A stretch of DNA of 64,000 nucleotides from Clavibacter nebraskensis NCPPB 2581 (GTDB lineage Bacteria > Actinomycetota > Actinomycetes > Actinomycetales > Microbacteriaceae). The stretch spans positions 2,976,001-3,040,000 of the forward strand of contig NC_020891.1 in the NCBI RefSeq assembly GCF_000355695.1, read 5' to 3'. How positions within the stretch are numbered: position 1 is the first letter of the stretch; each line of letters starts with the position of its first letter. The position numbers and the translations under genes were made by a program. Below the pieces are notes generated by a model that did no database searches, was not told the DNA's origin, and saw only the letters and a program-made list of their open reading frames with translations. This document shows, piece after piece, positions 35,245 to 44,208 of the stretch.

Positions 35245-35937
35245 GTGTCACTGCTCATCCGCCACTGGCTGGCCCTCGCCGCCCTGGGCGCCGCGCTCAT
35301 CCACCTCGCCGTCGGCGCGGGATCCCCGCCCGCGGCCATGGTGGCCCTGCTCCTCATCGGCCTCGCCGAGGGCGCGTGGGCCATCGCGGTCCTCCGCTCC
35401 GACCGCCTGCCGGTCCCTCGCTGGGCCGCCCTCGGCACGCTCGTCCCGGTCGCCGGCTGGGCGCTCCTCGTCACGGCCGCGGTCGTCATGTCCGCCCCCG
35501 GCATCACGAGCGACCTGCCCGCCATCCCCATGCTCGCCGCGACCCTGCTCGACCTCGTGGTCGCCGCGGTCGTCGGCCGCCACCTCCGCTCCCGCGCCGA
35601 GTCCGAGGCCCAGGCCGTGTGCACGGCGGTCGAGGCGACGTTCCCGGCCGACGCCACGCTCGTCGGATCCGGCGCCCCGCTCGCCTCCGCCCCCGCGTCG
35701 CCCGCCGCCGTGGCGACCACGCTGGCCGCCGCGACCACCGCCACCCCGTCCGCCGCCGCCGAGCCCGAGCGCACCGGCGGCCGCTACCTCGTGGGCGTGC
35801 TCGTCGGCGCCTTCGTCGTCGCGGGCCTCGTCACGCCGGCCCTCTCGCTCACGCGCGCCGGCGAGTTCGCCGTGCCGCACGGCCAGCACAGCACGATCGA
35901 CCTCGACGGCATCCAGGGCGAGCACTCCGGCCACTGA
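35245..35937 (+). CDS. Membrane protein of unknown function
   Basis: This 230-residue protein has four N-terminal hydrophobic helices, a linker of about 60 residues rich in Ala, Thr and Pro (about 130-185), and one further helix (about 184-205). The tail ends with His-rich residues HGQHSTIDL and GEHSGH. The GTG at 35245 follows AAGGGACCAGCAC. Terminal His residues could bind metal, as inference. No family recognised. Confidence 0.65.
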   Translation: MSLLIRHWLALAALGAALIHLAVGAGSPPAAMVALLLIGLAEGAWAIAVLRSDRLPVPRWAALGTLVPVAGWALLVTAAVVMSAPGITSDLPAIPMLAATLLDLVVAAVVGRHLRSRAESEAQAVCTAVEATFPADATLVGSGAPLASAPASPAAVATTLAAATTATPSAAAEPERTGGRYLVGVLVGAFVVAGLVTPALSLTRAGEFAVPHGQHSTIDLDGIQGEHSGH

Positions 35938-35966
35938 GCCGGCGCGCACGCCGTCGGACAGGCGGG

Positions 35967-37268
35967 TCAGCTCGCGGGCGCGACCGCCGGCGTCACGCGG
36001 ATCCGGGTGGCCTCGCTCATGAACCGCCGCACGTTCTCGTCGACGATGATGTCGCCGGGGCGCAGCGGACGCGTGAGGTACAGGCCGCCGATGTCGGTGA
36101 TCCGGCTGAGCGCCACGTACGTCTGACCGGGGCTGAAGACGCGCGCGCCGAGGTCGACGATCGCCCGGTCGTACGTCTTGCCCTGCGACTTGTGGATGGT
36201 GACCGCCCACGCGAGACGCAGCGGGAACTGCGTGAAGTCGGCCACGACGTCGCGCCGCAGCTGCTTGGTGGTGGGCGAGTACGAGTACTTGTGCTTCTCC
36301 CACGTGACGGGCTCGACCTCGTGCACGACGCCGTCGAGCTCGACGTACACGTTCGTGTCGATGCGCGTCACGACGCCGACGGATCCGTTCACCCAGCGCT
36401 GGTCGACGTCGTTGCGGAGGAACATCACCTGCGCGCCGATCTTGAGGTCGAGCTTCTCGTCGGCCGGGTAGGTGCGGCCGCCGAAGTCGCCCGTGACGTC
36501 GGCGGTGGCGGTGAGAGAGCGGCCGGGCAGGCGCTTGAGGGCCTCGGCGTTGATCCGGTTGACGGTGTCGTTGCGGGTGGCGAGCGTGATGGCGCCGTCG
36601 GTGGGAGCCGGCCGGGCGCCCGCCGCGTTGAGCACGCCCGCGATCTCGGCCGTGACGCGACCATGGCGCACGGCGTTCAGCATCTCCTTGAACGCCTCCT
36701 CGTGCTGCCGGTGGATCTCGGTGAGCTCGTAGATCCGCAGCTGCGCCTCCTCCCACACCTTCGCGTCGAAGAACCACATGGAGCGGTAGCGGTCGGCGAA
36801 GTAGGCGCGCTCGTCGCCGTCGCCCGGCACGGGGGCCAGCTGGTACGGATCCCCGAAGAGCACCACCTGCACGCCGCCGAACGGCACGTCCTTCTTGTGG
36901 CGCGCCTGCCGGAGGCTGCGGTCGACGGCGTCCACCAGATCCGCGTTGACCATGGAGACCTCGTCGATGACGAGCGTGTCGATGGTGTTGAGGAGCTTCC
37001 GCAGCTCGCCCGTCTGCTCGATCTCCTCGTCGGCGATCACCCCGATGGGCAGCTTGAACAGCGAGTGGATGGTCTGCCCGCCCACGTTGAGGGCCGCGAC
37101 GCCCGTGGGCGCGCAGATCACGATCTGCTTCTCGGTGTTCCACGACAGGTGCGTGAGGAGGGTCGACTTGCCGGTGCCGGCGCGGCCCGTGACGAAGATG
37201 TGGTCGCGCGTCCCCTCGATGGCCTGGAAGACCGCGGCCTGCTCCGGGGAGAGGGGGACCGTGCTCAC
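35967..37268 (-). CDS. Pif1/RecD-like superfamily 1 DNA helicase
   Basis: This 433-residue ATPase/helicase has Walker A TGRAGTGKSTLL at about 27-38 and APTGVAALNVGG. Motif II is VIDEVSMVNADLVDAVD, motif III-like GDPYQLAPVP, and the late motifs are TIHKSQGKTYDRA and YVALSRITDIGGLYL. It is short for a full RecD and fits stand-alone Pif1-like helicases. It probably unwinds DNA structures or is a nuclease-system accessory. It is a monocistronic minus-strand gene. Confidence 0.85.
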   Translation of the reverse strand: MSTVPLSPEQAAVFQAIEGTRDHIFVTGRAGTGKSTLLTHLSWNTEKQIVICAPTGVAALNVGGQTIHSLFKLPIGVIADEEIEQTGELRKLLNTIDTLVIDEVSMVNADLVDAVDRSLRQARHKKDVPFGGVQVVLFGDPYQLAPVPGDGDERAYFADRYRSMWFFDAKVWEEAQLRIYELTEIHRQHEEAFKEMLNAVRHGRVTAEIAGVLNAAGARPAPTDGAITLATRNDTVNRINAEALKRLPGRSLTATADVTGDFGGRTYPADEKLDLKIGAQVMFLRNDVDQRWVNGSVGVVTRIDTNVYVELDGVVHEVEPVTWEKHKYSYSPTTKQLRRDVVADFTQFPLRLAWAVTIHKSQGKTYDRAIVDLGARVFSPGQTYVALSRITDIGGLYLTRPLRPGDIIVDENVRRFMSEATRIRVTPAVAPAS

Positions 37269-37399
37269 GCGGGGCTCCTGGCGGGTCGGGGGTGGATGCA
37301 GCGCGGATCGACGGCGGCGGCGCGGCGCGGATGCGCACTCGAATCTACCCCGGCACCGCGGCGCGGAGGCGCGGATCCCCCGCCCGTAGGATGATCCGC

Positions 37400-38419
37400 A
37401 TGCCGAGCCCCGCCGTCGACGCGCGCGGCGAGCTGCGTCGGGCCGTCGTCGTCTGGTCCCTCCTCGCGGCGCTCCTCGTCGGAGCGTTCCTCGGCACCGT
37501 CGCCGCGCTCAACCAGGGCACCTTCAGCGCCCACGGCTTCGTGCGCTCCTACCTCGACGCGCTCGCCCGCGAGGACAGCCGCGACGCGCTCTCCACCCCC
37601 GGCGTCGCCCTGCCGGACGACGGCAGCCGCGCCCTCCTGGACGCCCGCGCGCTGCCCGGCCTCGCCGACGTCGAGCTCGTGTCCGACGAGCCCGCGGGCG
37701 GCGGCGAACGCGCGGTCACGTACTCGTACACGCTGCCGTCGGGGCCCGGATCCACCGAGTTCCGTGTGCGCGAGACCCCCGCGGCCCTCGGCCTCTTCGC
37801 CCGGTGGGAGTTCGCGACGAGCCCGGTCGCGGCGATCGACCTCGAGCTCCGGCACGCGTCCACCTTCACGGCCAACGGGCTGCCCGTCTCCGCGACGCCC
37901 GGCGGCGAGACGGCCGCGGGCGCCGGATCCACCTACCTCGTGCTCGCGCCCGCGTCCCTCGCGCTCGACCACGCGTCCCAGTACCTCCAGGCGGAGGACG
38001 CCGAGGTGGCGGTCACCGAGCCGGGCAGCGTCGTGCCGGCGCGCGTCGACGCCGAGCCGACCGACGACCTCGTCGCGTCCGTGCGGTCCGAGGTCGAGGC
38101 GTACCTCACGGAGTGCACGACGCAGTCGGTGCTGTACCCGTCGGGCTGCCCGTTCGGGAAGACGATCCGCGACCGGATCACCGCGCCGCCCGTGTGGAGC
38201 ATGACGGCCATGCCGCAGGTCACGCTGCAGCCCGCGAGCGACGACCCCGCCGACCTCGACTGGGTGGTGCCGTCGACCGTCGGCACCGCGCACATCGAGG
38301 TCCCCGTCCGCTCCCTCTACGACGGCAGCGTTAAGGACCTCGACGAGGACGTGCCGTTCAGCGTGAGCTGGCGCGTGAGAGTGGACGAGACGTCGGGCGT
38401 GCGGATCCAGGGGCTGTAG
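37400..38419 (+). CDS. Membrane-anchored extracytoplasmic protein, unknown
   Basis: This 339-residue protein has a single N-terminal transmembrane helix (VVVWSLLAALLVGAFLGTVA, about residues 16-35). A beta-rich extracytoplasmic domain follows, with FVRSYLDALAREDSRDALS resembling the start of NTF2-like or MCE-type secreted domains. Two Cys (ECTTQ and SGCPFG, about 15 apart) could form a disulfide. TAGGAT lies 7 nt before the ATG. No known family. Confidence 0.65.
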   Translation: MPSPAVDARGELRRAVVVWSLLAALLVGAFLGTVAALNQGTFSAHGFVRSYLDALAREDSRDALSTPGVALPDDGSRALLDARALPGLADVELVSDEPAGGGERAVTYSYTLPSGPGSTEFRVRETPAALGLFARWEFATSPVAAIDLELRHASTFTANGLPVSATPGGETAAGAGSTYLVLAPASLALDHASQYLQAEDAEVAVTEPGSVVPARVDAEPTDDLVASVRSEVEAYLTECTTQSVLYPSGCPFGKTIRDRITAPPVWSMTAMPQVTLQPASDDPADLDWVVPSTVGTAHIEVPVRSLYDGSVKDLDEDVPFSVSWRVRVDETSGVRIQGL

Positions 38420-38534
38420 CCGCTCCCGCCACCCTCCCCCCGCGTCACGGTGCGGCGCGGGAGCGGCAGGGCCAGGATCAGGACGCAACAGGGTCCGTGC
38501 GACCGCGGGGATCCGTCACCCGAGGAGCGCCCGC

Positions 38535-38957
38535 ATGTCCGCGATCATGACCCCGTACCTGTCCTTCCGCGACCAGGCGGCCGACGCGCTCCGCTTCTAC
38601 CAGGGGGTGTTCGGCGGCGAGCTCGCGATGACGACCTTCGGCGAGCAGGGCATGAGCCCGGATCCCGCGGAGGCCGACAAGGTCATGCACGGCCGGTTGG
38701 ACTCCGGCGCGGGCTTCGTGCTCATGGCGTCGGACACCCCGGCCTCGATGGGCGTACCGAGCGGATCCGCCATCACGCTCTCCCTCTCGGGCGACGACGC
38801 GGCCGTGCTCGACGGCTGGTGGGACGCGCTCACGGCTGACGGCACGGTCGTGCTGCCGCTCGAGCTGGCGCCGTGGGGCGAGCGCTTCGGGATGTGCACC
38901 GACCGGTACGGGATCGACTGGATGGTGTCGATCGCGCAGCCGGCAGCCGCCGCCTGA
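38535..38957 (+). CDS. VOC family protein, PhnB-like
   Basis: This 140-residue glyoxalase-fold protein begins with TPYLSFRDQAADALRFYQGVFGG and contains GSAITLSLSGDDAAVLDGWW and APWGERFGMCTDRYGIDWMV, the pattern of the PhnB/YjdN subgroup of the vicinal-oxygen-chelate superfamily. The metal-binding residues of true glyoxalases are not all evident. GAGGAGCGCCCGC lies before the ATG. Function is uncertain. Confidence 0.85.
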   Translation: MSAIMTPYLSFRDQAADALRFYQGVFGGELAMTTFGEQGMSPDPAEADKVMHGRLDSGAGFVLMASDTPASMGVPSGSAITLSLSGDDAAVLDGWWDALTADGTVVLPLELAPWGERFGMCTDRYGIDWMVSIAQPAAAA

Positions 38958-38980
38958 TCCGGCCGGCCGGATCGCCGGCC

Positions 38981-39841
38981 TCAGGTCCAGCGGCCGCCGC
39001 GCGGCACGATCAGCGGGGTGTGCGAGACCGGGTCGTCGATCACGAGGCACGGCAGCCCGAAGACCTCCTCCACCAGCTCCGCCGTGACGATGTCGCGCGG
39101 GGCACCCGAGGAGACGACGCGGCCGTCCTTCATCACGATGAGGTGATCGGCGTAGCGCGCGGCGTGGTTGAGGTCGTGCAGCACCGCGACGATGGTGCTG
39201 CCGTCGCGGTGCAGGTCGGCGAGGAGGTCGAGCAGCTCGATCTGATGGGCGATGTCGAGGAACGTCGTCGGCTCGTCGAGCAGCAGCACGGGCGTCTGCT
39301 GCGCGAGCGCCATCGCGACCCACACGCGCTGGCGCTGGCCGCCGGAGAGCTCGTCGACGTGGCGCGCGGCGAGGTCGGCGACCCCCGTGGCGGCCATCGC
39401 CTGCTGCACGGCGTCCTCGTCGGTCGGCGTCCACTGGCGGATGAGGTTCTGGTGCGGGAACCGGCCGCGCGCCACGAGGTCGGCCACCGTGATCCCGTCG
39501 GGCGCGATGGCGCTCTGCGGCAGGAGGCCGACGATGCGCGCGACCTCCTTCGCGCGGTAGGAGCCGAGCGGTCGGTCGTCGAGGAGCACGCCGCCCGCGG
39601 TCGGCGCGAGCAGGCGCGAGAGCGCGCGGAGCAGCGTCGACTTCCCGCACGCGTTCGGGCCGACGATCACGGTGAACGAGCGGTCGGGCACGGCGACGTC
39701 GAGCTGCTCGGAGATCACCCGCCGGTCGTAGGAGAGCGTGACGCCCTCGGCGCGGAGGCGCGGGGCGGTGGTCGCGGGCGCGGTGGTGGCGGTGTCGTCC
39801 ACGGATGGACCTCCCATCGGGTCGGGGGCGGCGTCAGGCAC
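38981..39841 (-). CDS. Iron-siderophore/heme-type ABC transporter ATPase
   Basis: This protein of about 286 residues is a FecE/FepC-like ATP-binding subunit with Walker A GPNACGKSTLL, LSGGQRQRVWVAMALAQ signature, Walker B VLLLDEPTTFLD and the H-loop HDLNHAARY. The GTG at 39841 overlaps the upstream permease by 8 nt; ATG at 39817 is an alternative. With the two permeases it forms one operon, divergent from the binding-protein gene and downstream of an iron-box-like site. It should energise uptake of a ferric siderophore or heme. Confidence 0.9.
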   Translation of the reverse strand: MPDAAPDPMGGPSVDDTATTAPATTAPRLRAEGVTLSYDRRVISEQLDVAVPDRSFTVIVGPNACGKSTLLRALSRLLAPTAGGVLLDDRPLGSYRAKEVARIVGLLPQSAIAPDGITVADLVARGRFPHQNLIRQWTPTDEDAVQQAMAATGVADLAARHVDELSGGQRQRVWVAMALAQQTPVLLLDEPTTFLDIAHQIELLDLLADLHRDGSTIVAVLHDLNHAARYADHLIVMKDGRVVSSGAPRDIVTAELVEEVFGLPCLVIDDPVSHTPLIVPRGGRWT

Positions 39842-40925
39842 GGCGGGACGCCTCGCGGATGAGCAGGGCGATGAGGTAGGCGCCGCCCACGACGACCGTG
39901 ACGATGCCCACGGGCACGGTCCCCGGCAGCGCGTGCTGGGCGGCAGGGTCGGCGGCGAGCAGCAGCAGGCCGCCCGTGAGCGCGGCCGGCACGAGCGGCA
40001 GGCCGGCGCTCCGCGTGAGGCGTCGGGCGATCTGCGGGGCGGCGAGCGCGACGAACGCGATGGGCCCGGCGGCGGCAGTCACCACCGCGGTGAGGGCGAC
40101 CCCGAGGATCAGCAGCGCCAGGCGCGTCGGCTCGGCCCGCACGCCGTGGGCGCGCGCGGCGTCGTCGCCCAGCTCGAGCTGCCGGAGCGGCGCGGAGAGC
40201 AGCAGGATCGCGGGCGCGAGCACGAGGAGGGCGACGAGCGCGGGCAGGGCGCGGTCCCAGCCGACGAGGGCGAGGGATCCGGCGCCCCAGATCGATGCGG
40301 CCATCGCGACCTCGGTGCCCGCCTTCAGCAGCAGGAAGGTGTTGACCCCGTGCAGCACGGCCGTGACGGCGATGCCCGTGATGATCAGCCGGAAGCCCTG
40401 CACGCCGCCGCGGTACGCGAGCAGGTAGACGACGAGCGCCGTGCCGAGCCCGCCCGCGAGCGCGCCGACGGCCGTGGGCAGGAACGCCGCGCCGGCGAGC
40501 GTGGTGACGATGAGCGCGCCCGTGTAGGAGCCCGTCGAGAAGCCGATGATGTCGGGCGAGCCGAGCGGGTTGCGCGTGAGCGACTGGAACACGGCGCCCG
40601 CGACGCCGAGCGCGGCGCCGAACGCGAGCGCGGCCAGCACGCGCGGGAGGCGCCACTCGAGGACGATGGTCGAGGCGAACGAGCCGTCGGGGAGCGCCAT
40701 CGCGCGGATCACCTCGGGCACGGTGAGCGGGAAGTCGCCGGTGCCGAGCGCCACGAGCGCGAGGACCACGATCGCGACGGCGAGCGCCGCGCCCACGAGC
40801 GCCTCGCGCCGCCGCAGCCGGATGCCCACGACGGGCAGGCGCACGGTGCCTGCCATCCGCGCAGTGCGGGCGGCGGCGGGGAGGCGGGGATCCGGGCGAC
40901 GGGCGGCGCGGGCGGGCGCGCTCAC
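39834..40925 (-). CDS. FecCD-type iron-siderophore permease, second subunit
   Basis: This 363-residue membrane protein (about ten helices) contains TIVLEWRLPRVLAALAFGAAL and TRNPLGSPDIIGFSTGSYTGAL, the classical FecCD signature. The cytoplasmic-loop GAAGPIAFVALAAPQIARRLTR lies near residue 285. The GTG at 40925 overlaps the stop of the first permease (GTGA). It probably pairs with that subunit as a heterodimer. Confidence 0.9.
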   Translation of the reverse strand: MSAPARAARRPDPRLPAAARTARMAGTVRLPVVGIRLRRREALVGAALAVAIVVLALVALGTGDFPLTVPEVIRAMALPDGSFASTIVLEWRLPRVLAALAFGAALGVAGAVFQSLTRNPLGSPDIIGFSTGSYTGALIVTTLAGAAFLPTAVGALAGGLGTALVVYLLAYRGGVQGFRLIITGIAVTAVLHGVNTFLLLKAGTEVAMAASIWGAGSLALVGWDRALPALVALLVLAPAILLLSAPLRQLELGDDAARAHGVRAEPTRLALLILGVALTAVVTAAAGPIAFVALAAPQIARRLTRSAGLPLVPAALTGGLLLLAADPAAQHALPGTVPVGIVTVVVGGAYLIALLIREASRRA

Positions 40926-41980
40926 AGCCCCGACGCCCTCTGCCGGCGGACGAGCAGGATCAGCACGGGTGCGCCGAGCACCGCGGTCACGATCCCGGCG
41001 GGCAGCTCGGCCGGCCGCAGCACGATGCGGCCCACGATGTCGGCCGCGAGCAGCAGCACGGGCGCGAGCACGATCGTGTACGCGAGGATCCAGCGCTGGT
41101 CGGGGCCCACGATCCAGCGGGCGATGTGCGGGATCATCAGCCCGACGAACGCGATCGGCCCGGCCATCGCCGTCGCCCCGCCCGCGAGCAGCGTCACGGC
41201 GACCACGGCCACGGCCCGCACCACGACCACGTTCGCGCCGAGGGAGCGCGCCAGGTCGTCGCCGAGCGCGACCGCGTCGAGGCTCCGGGCGATGAGCGCG
41301 GCGAGCAGCACGCCCGCCGCGAGGAAGGGCGCGACCGGCACGAGGGCGTCCCAGCCGCGGTCCTGCAGCGAGCCCGACTCCCACGCGCGCATCGCGCTGA
41401 AGCCCCGCGGGTCGGCCAGCAGCAGCGCCGACGTGATCCCCGCGAGCACGGCTCCGAGGGCGACGCCGGCGAGCGTGAGGCGCACCGGATCCCCGCCGCC
41501 GCGCCCCGCGGACCCCACGACGTAGACCACGACGGCGGCCACGAGCGCCCCCGCGAAGGCGAACCAGAGGTAACCGCTCACGGCGGTCACGCCGAGGACG
41601 CCCGTGGCGATGGCGACCGCGAAGGCCGAGCCCGCGGTGACGCCGAGGATGCCGGGATCCGCCAGCGAGTTCCGCGTGACGGCCTGGATGAGCGCGCCCG
41701 CGACCCCGAGCGCGAGGCCTGCGGCGAGGCCGACGAGGGTGCGCGGGACGCGGAGGTCGAGGATCACGACGAGCTCGGCCGGGTCGCGCGGGCGACCCGC
41801 GAGCGCGTCGACGACGGCGCCGACGGGGATGTCGCGGGAGCCGATCGCGATGCTCGCGAGCGCCGCCAGCACGAGCACGCCGAGCGCGAGCACGAGGCCC
41901 GCCGAGCGCGACAGCCCGCTCCGCGCCCGGCCCTCGGGGGCGTCGGGGGCGGAGGCGCGCGCGAGGACCCGGAGCGACAT
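40922..41980 (-). CDS. FecCD-type iron-siderophore permease, first subunit
   Basis: This 352-residue polytopic protein has DLRVPRTLVGLAAGLALGVA, VTRNSLADPGILGVTAGSAFA and AMAGPIAFVGLMIPHIARWI, all FecCD-family hallmarks. Its start region (41980) lies 23 nt from the iron-box-like element, which it shares with the divergent binding-protein gene. TAGGCT lies 9 nt before the ATG. It is the first gene of the import operon on this strand. Confidence 0.9.
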   Translation of the reverse strand: MSLRVLARASAPDAPEGRARSGLSRSAGLVLALGVLVLAALASIAIGSRDIPVGAVVDALAGRPRDPAELVVILDLRVPRTLVGLAAGLALGVAGALIQAVTRNSLADPGILGVTAGSAFAVAIATGVLGVTAVSGYLWFAFAGALVAAVVVYVVGSAGRGGGDPVRLTLAGVALGAVLAGITSALLLADPRGFSAMRAWESGSLQDRGWDALVPVAPFLAAGVLLAALIARSLDAVALGDDLARSLGANVVVVRAVAVVAVTLLAGGATAMAGPIAFVGLMIPHIARWIVGPDQRWILAYTIVLAPVLLLAADIVGRIVLRPAELPAGIVTAVLGAPVLILLVRRQRASGL

Positions 41981-42003
41981 GGCCCGGTCAGCCTAGCGTG
42001 CCC

Positions 42004-42022
42004 TTAGGTTAGGCTGCCCTTG
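42004..42022. promoter_or_regulatory. DtxR/IdeR-like iron box
   Basis: TTAGGTTAGGCTGCCCTTG matches the actinobacterial DtxR/IdeR consensus (TTAGGTTAGGCTAACCTAA) at about 15 of 19 positions, with the left half perfect. It lies between the divergent FecCD operon and binding-protein gene and should let iron-loaded repressor block both promoters. Confidence 0.75.
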
Positions 42023-42074
42023 CCTGATGGGATCCACACCGGCCCGTCACCCCACACCCGAGAGGCCCTGCACC

Positions 42075-43079
42075 ATGAGGTTCCCCACCACCGGCTCCGC
42101 CCTCGTCGCGCTCACCGTCGCGACGCTCGCCCTCACCGGATGCACCGCCTCGTCCGACCCGGGCGCCTCGGCCCCGCCCGCGTCCGGATCCGCGACCGGC
42201 GCCTTCCCCGTCACGGTCGACACCAAGTTCGGCGACGTCACCGTGCCGAGCGAGCCGAAGCGCGTCGTCGCCCTCGGCTGGGGCGACGCGGAGACCGCGC
42301 TCGCGCTCGGCGTCCAGCCCGTCGGCGCGTCCGACTGGCTCGGCTTCGGCGCCGACGCGGACGGCGTCGGCCCGTGGGCGCAGGGCCTCTACACGCAGAA
42401 GCCGCAGATCATCGAGACCCTCGAGCCCTCCTACGAGGCGATCGCGGCGCTCAAGCCCGACCTGATCCTCGACACCAAGGGCTCCGGCGACCAGACCCGC
42501 TACGACCGCCTGTCGCAGATCGCCCCCACCATCGGCGTGCCCGAGAGCGCCGACAGCTACCTCACCGACATGGACGACCAGGTCGACATGGTCGCCGAGG
42601 CCCTCGGCCGCGAGGACCAGGGCGACGCCCTCCTCGACGCGGTCGACCAGCGCTTCGAGCAGGTCGCGGCCGCGCACCCGGACTGGAAGGGCAAGACGGT
42701 CACGGCCGCGACCAAGACCAGCGAGGGCTGGGGAGCCTACGTCGAGGGCAGCGAGCGCGTCGCGTTCCTCGAGAAGCTCGGCTTCGAGCAGAGCCCGACC
42801 ATCGCGGGGATCCCCGCGAACGCCGGCGGGTTCTCGGTCGACGTCTCCTCCGAGCAGCTCGACCTCCTGGACGCCGACGTGATCGTGGCGTTCCCGATCT
42901 TCATCGACAAGTCCGTCATCACCGACGACCCGCTGTGGCAGGCGATCCCCGCGGTCGCGGCCGGCCACTCCATCGTCCTCGACGGCGACGTCTCGTCGGC
43001 GTACTCGATCGGCACCACGCTCTCCACCGGCTACGCGCTCGACCAGCTCGTGCCGCTGCTGGAGACCGCCACGTCCTGA
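42075..43079 (+). CDS. Iron-siderophore ABC transporter substrate-binding lipoprotein
   Basis: This 334-residue protein has a signal peptide ending in a lipobox (TLALTGC, Cys at about residue 22) followed by a Ser/Ala linker. The FepB/FhuD-like fold starts with EPKRVVALGWGDAETALALG and includes PSYEAIAALKPDLILDTKGS and SDSYLTDMDDQVDMVAEAL-type helices. It captures the ferric ligand for the divergent permease. The start at 42075 follows GAGAGGCCCTGCACC. The ligand is not predictable. Confidence 0.9.
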   Translation: MRFPTTGSALVALTVATLALTGCTASSDPGASAPPASGSATGAFPVTVDTKFGDVTVPSEPKRVVALGWGDAETALALGVQPVGASDWLGFGADADGVGPWAQGLYTQKPQIIETLEPSYEAIAALKPDLILDTKGSGDQTRYDRLSQIAPTIGVPESADSYLTDMDDQVDMVAEALGREDQGDALLDAVDQRFEQVAAAHPDWKGKTVTAATKTSEGWGAYVEGSERVAFLEKLGFEQSPTIAGIPANAGGFSVDVSSEQLDLLDADVIVAFPIFIDKSVITDDPLWQAIPAVAAGHSIVLDGDVSSAYSIGTTLSTGYALDQLVPLLETATS

Positions 43080-43094
43080 TCCGCATCCACGTCC

Positions 43095-43131
43095 CGAGGG
43101 CCCGTCGCGCACCGAGCGCGGCGGGCCCTCG
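43095..43131. terminator. Hairpin terminator after the binding-protein gene
   Basis: A 16-bp stem with one G-T wobble (43095-43110 with 43116-43131) surrounds a 5-nt loop. It lies 15 nt after the stop and before the tandem repeat and convergent ArsR-type gene. Confidence 0.8.
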
Positions 43132-43135
43132 TCGT

Positions 43136-43191
43136 CCCGGCGGCGACGTCCCGGCGGCGACGTCCCGGCGGCGACGTGTCGGCGGCTACGT
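43136..43191. repeat. Tandem 14-bp repeat
   Basis: CCCGGCGGCGACGT is repeated three times exactly (43136-43149, 43150-43163, 43164-43177). A fourth unit with changes, GTCGGCGGCTACGT, extends over the stop codon (43186) of the ArsR-type gene. It lies between two convergent genes and is probably a slipped-strand expansion. Confidence 0.85.
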
Positions 43192-43476
43192 GTCGAGCAT
43201 CGCCGTGAGGGCCCGCCTGTAGTCCTCGAACGCGCGCCGCCCGACGGTGGTCAGCGCCAGGTAGGTCACGGGCTGCCGGCCCTCGTGCGTCTTCCGCACC
43301 TCGACGTAGCCGGGATCCTCGAGCTTCCGCAGGTGCGTCGACAGGTTGCCGGCCGTCATGTCGAGGATCTCCTGCAGCCGGGGGAACGACAGCGCCTCCC
43401 CCGCGTCCAGCGTCGCGAGGGCCGCCACGATCCGCAGCCGGGCCTGCGCGTGGATCACCGGGTCGAGGTCAGCCAA
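43186..43476 (-). CDS. Winged-helix transcriptional regulator (ArsR/MarR-like)
   Basis: This 96-residue DNA-binding protein is nearly a bare winged helix: HAQARLRIVAALATLDAGEA, recognition region TAGNLSTHLRKLEDPGYVEV, wing RKTHEGRQPVTYLALT. It resembles the small regulators of the YbaO/transcriptional-repressor type that lack sensor residues. The TTG at 43476 overlaps the stop of the upstream membrane protein (8 nt), so the two are an operon. It likely binds the CTTTG sites upstream of that operon. Confidence 0.85.
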   Translation of the reverse strand: MADLDPVIHAQARLRIVAALATLDAGEALSFPRLQEILDMTAGNLSTHLRKLEDPGYVEVRKTHEGRQPVTYLALTTVGRRAFEDYRRALTAMLDT

Positions 43477-44158
43477 GGCGGGCTCGCAGCGACCGGCGCG
43501 TGCGACCGGCGAGGAGGGCGGCCGCGATCCCCGTCACGAGGTACGCCCCTCCGCCGACGACCGCCATCACGATGTAGTTGCCGGGGTAGCCCGCGAAGGG
43601 CGCCACGAGCGCGGCGACCACGAGGATGGATCCGAGCAGCAGCGACGACCGCGAGCGGAAGAGCGCGGCCGTCGACAGCAGCATGAGGCCGGCGACGAAC
43701 GAGAAGCCCGACGTGTAGAAGATCGACAGCAGGCGGGTGGGGGCGTCGTTGACTGCCAGGCCGATGCCGAGCACGTAGACCGAGACCATCGCCACCGACC
43801 AGCTGATCCCGTAGACGCGCCCCTGCCAGGCCGACTCGGGCGAGCTCTCCACCCCCGGGGCGTTGCGGATCCCGAGCACGATGCTCACGATGCTCGACAG
43901 CACGATCAGCCCCGCGAAGATGCCGACGGCGACCGGCAGCGGCAGGCTCACCGCGTCCGACCCGTCGATGAGCCAGAGGGCCGTGTATCCGAGGATCCAC
44001 GCGACGCCCCAGCAGACCTCCATCACCCAGACGAACGACATCTGCGCGTCGACCGCGACCCGGCGCTGGTCCTCCATGAGCGCGTGCATCTCCCGCGGGT
44101 CGGGCGCGGGCCCGTCGTCGTCGACCTTCCTGTCGTGCGTGAGCGCCGCCTGGTCCAT
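43469..44158 (-). CDS. Membrane protein in the ArsR-type regulator operon
   Basis: This 229-residue protein has a short charged N-terminus (MDQAALTHDRKVDDDGPAPD) and about six helices from residue 50, with no known catalytic or transport motif. It is coupled to the winged-helix gene downstream, a pattern seen for regulated membrane proteins of unknown function. An operator-like repeat lies upstream. The ATG at 44158 follows GAGAGGCACGG. Confidence 0.7.
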   Translation of the reverse strand: MDQAALTHDRKVDDDGPAPDPREMHALMEDQRRVAVDAQMSFVWVMEVCWGVAWILGYTALWLIDGSDAVSLPLPVAVGIFAGLIVLSSIVSIVLGIRNAPGVESSPESAWQGRVYGISWSVAMVSVYVLGIGLAVNDAPTRLLSIFYTSGFSFVAGLMLLSTAALFRSRSSLLLGSILVVAALVAPFAGYPGNYIVMAVVGGGAYLVTGIAAALLAGRTRRSLRARLG

Positions 44159-44208
44159 CCGTGCCTCTCCGCGGGCGACCTTCGCCCGCCGGGCTCGCGC
44201 CCTCGCTA

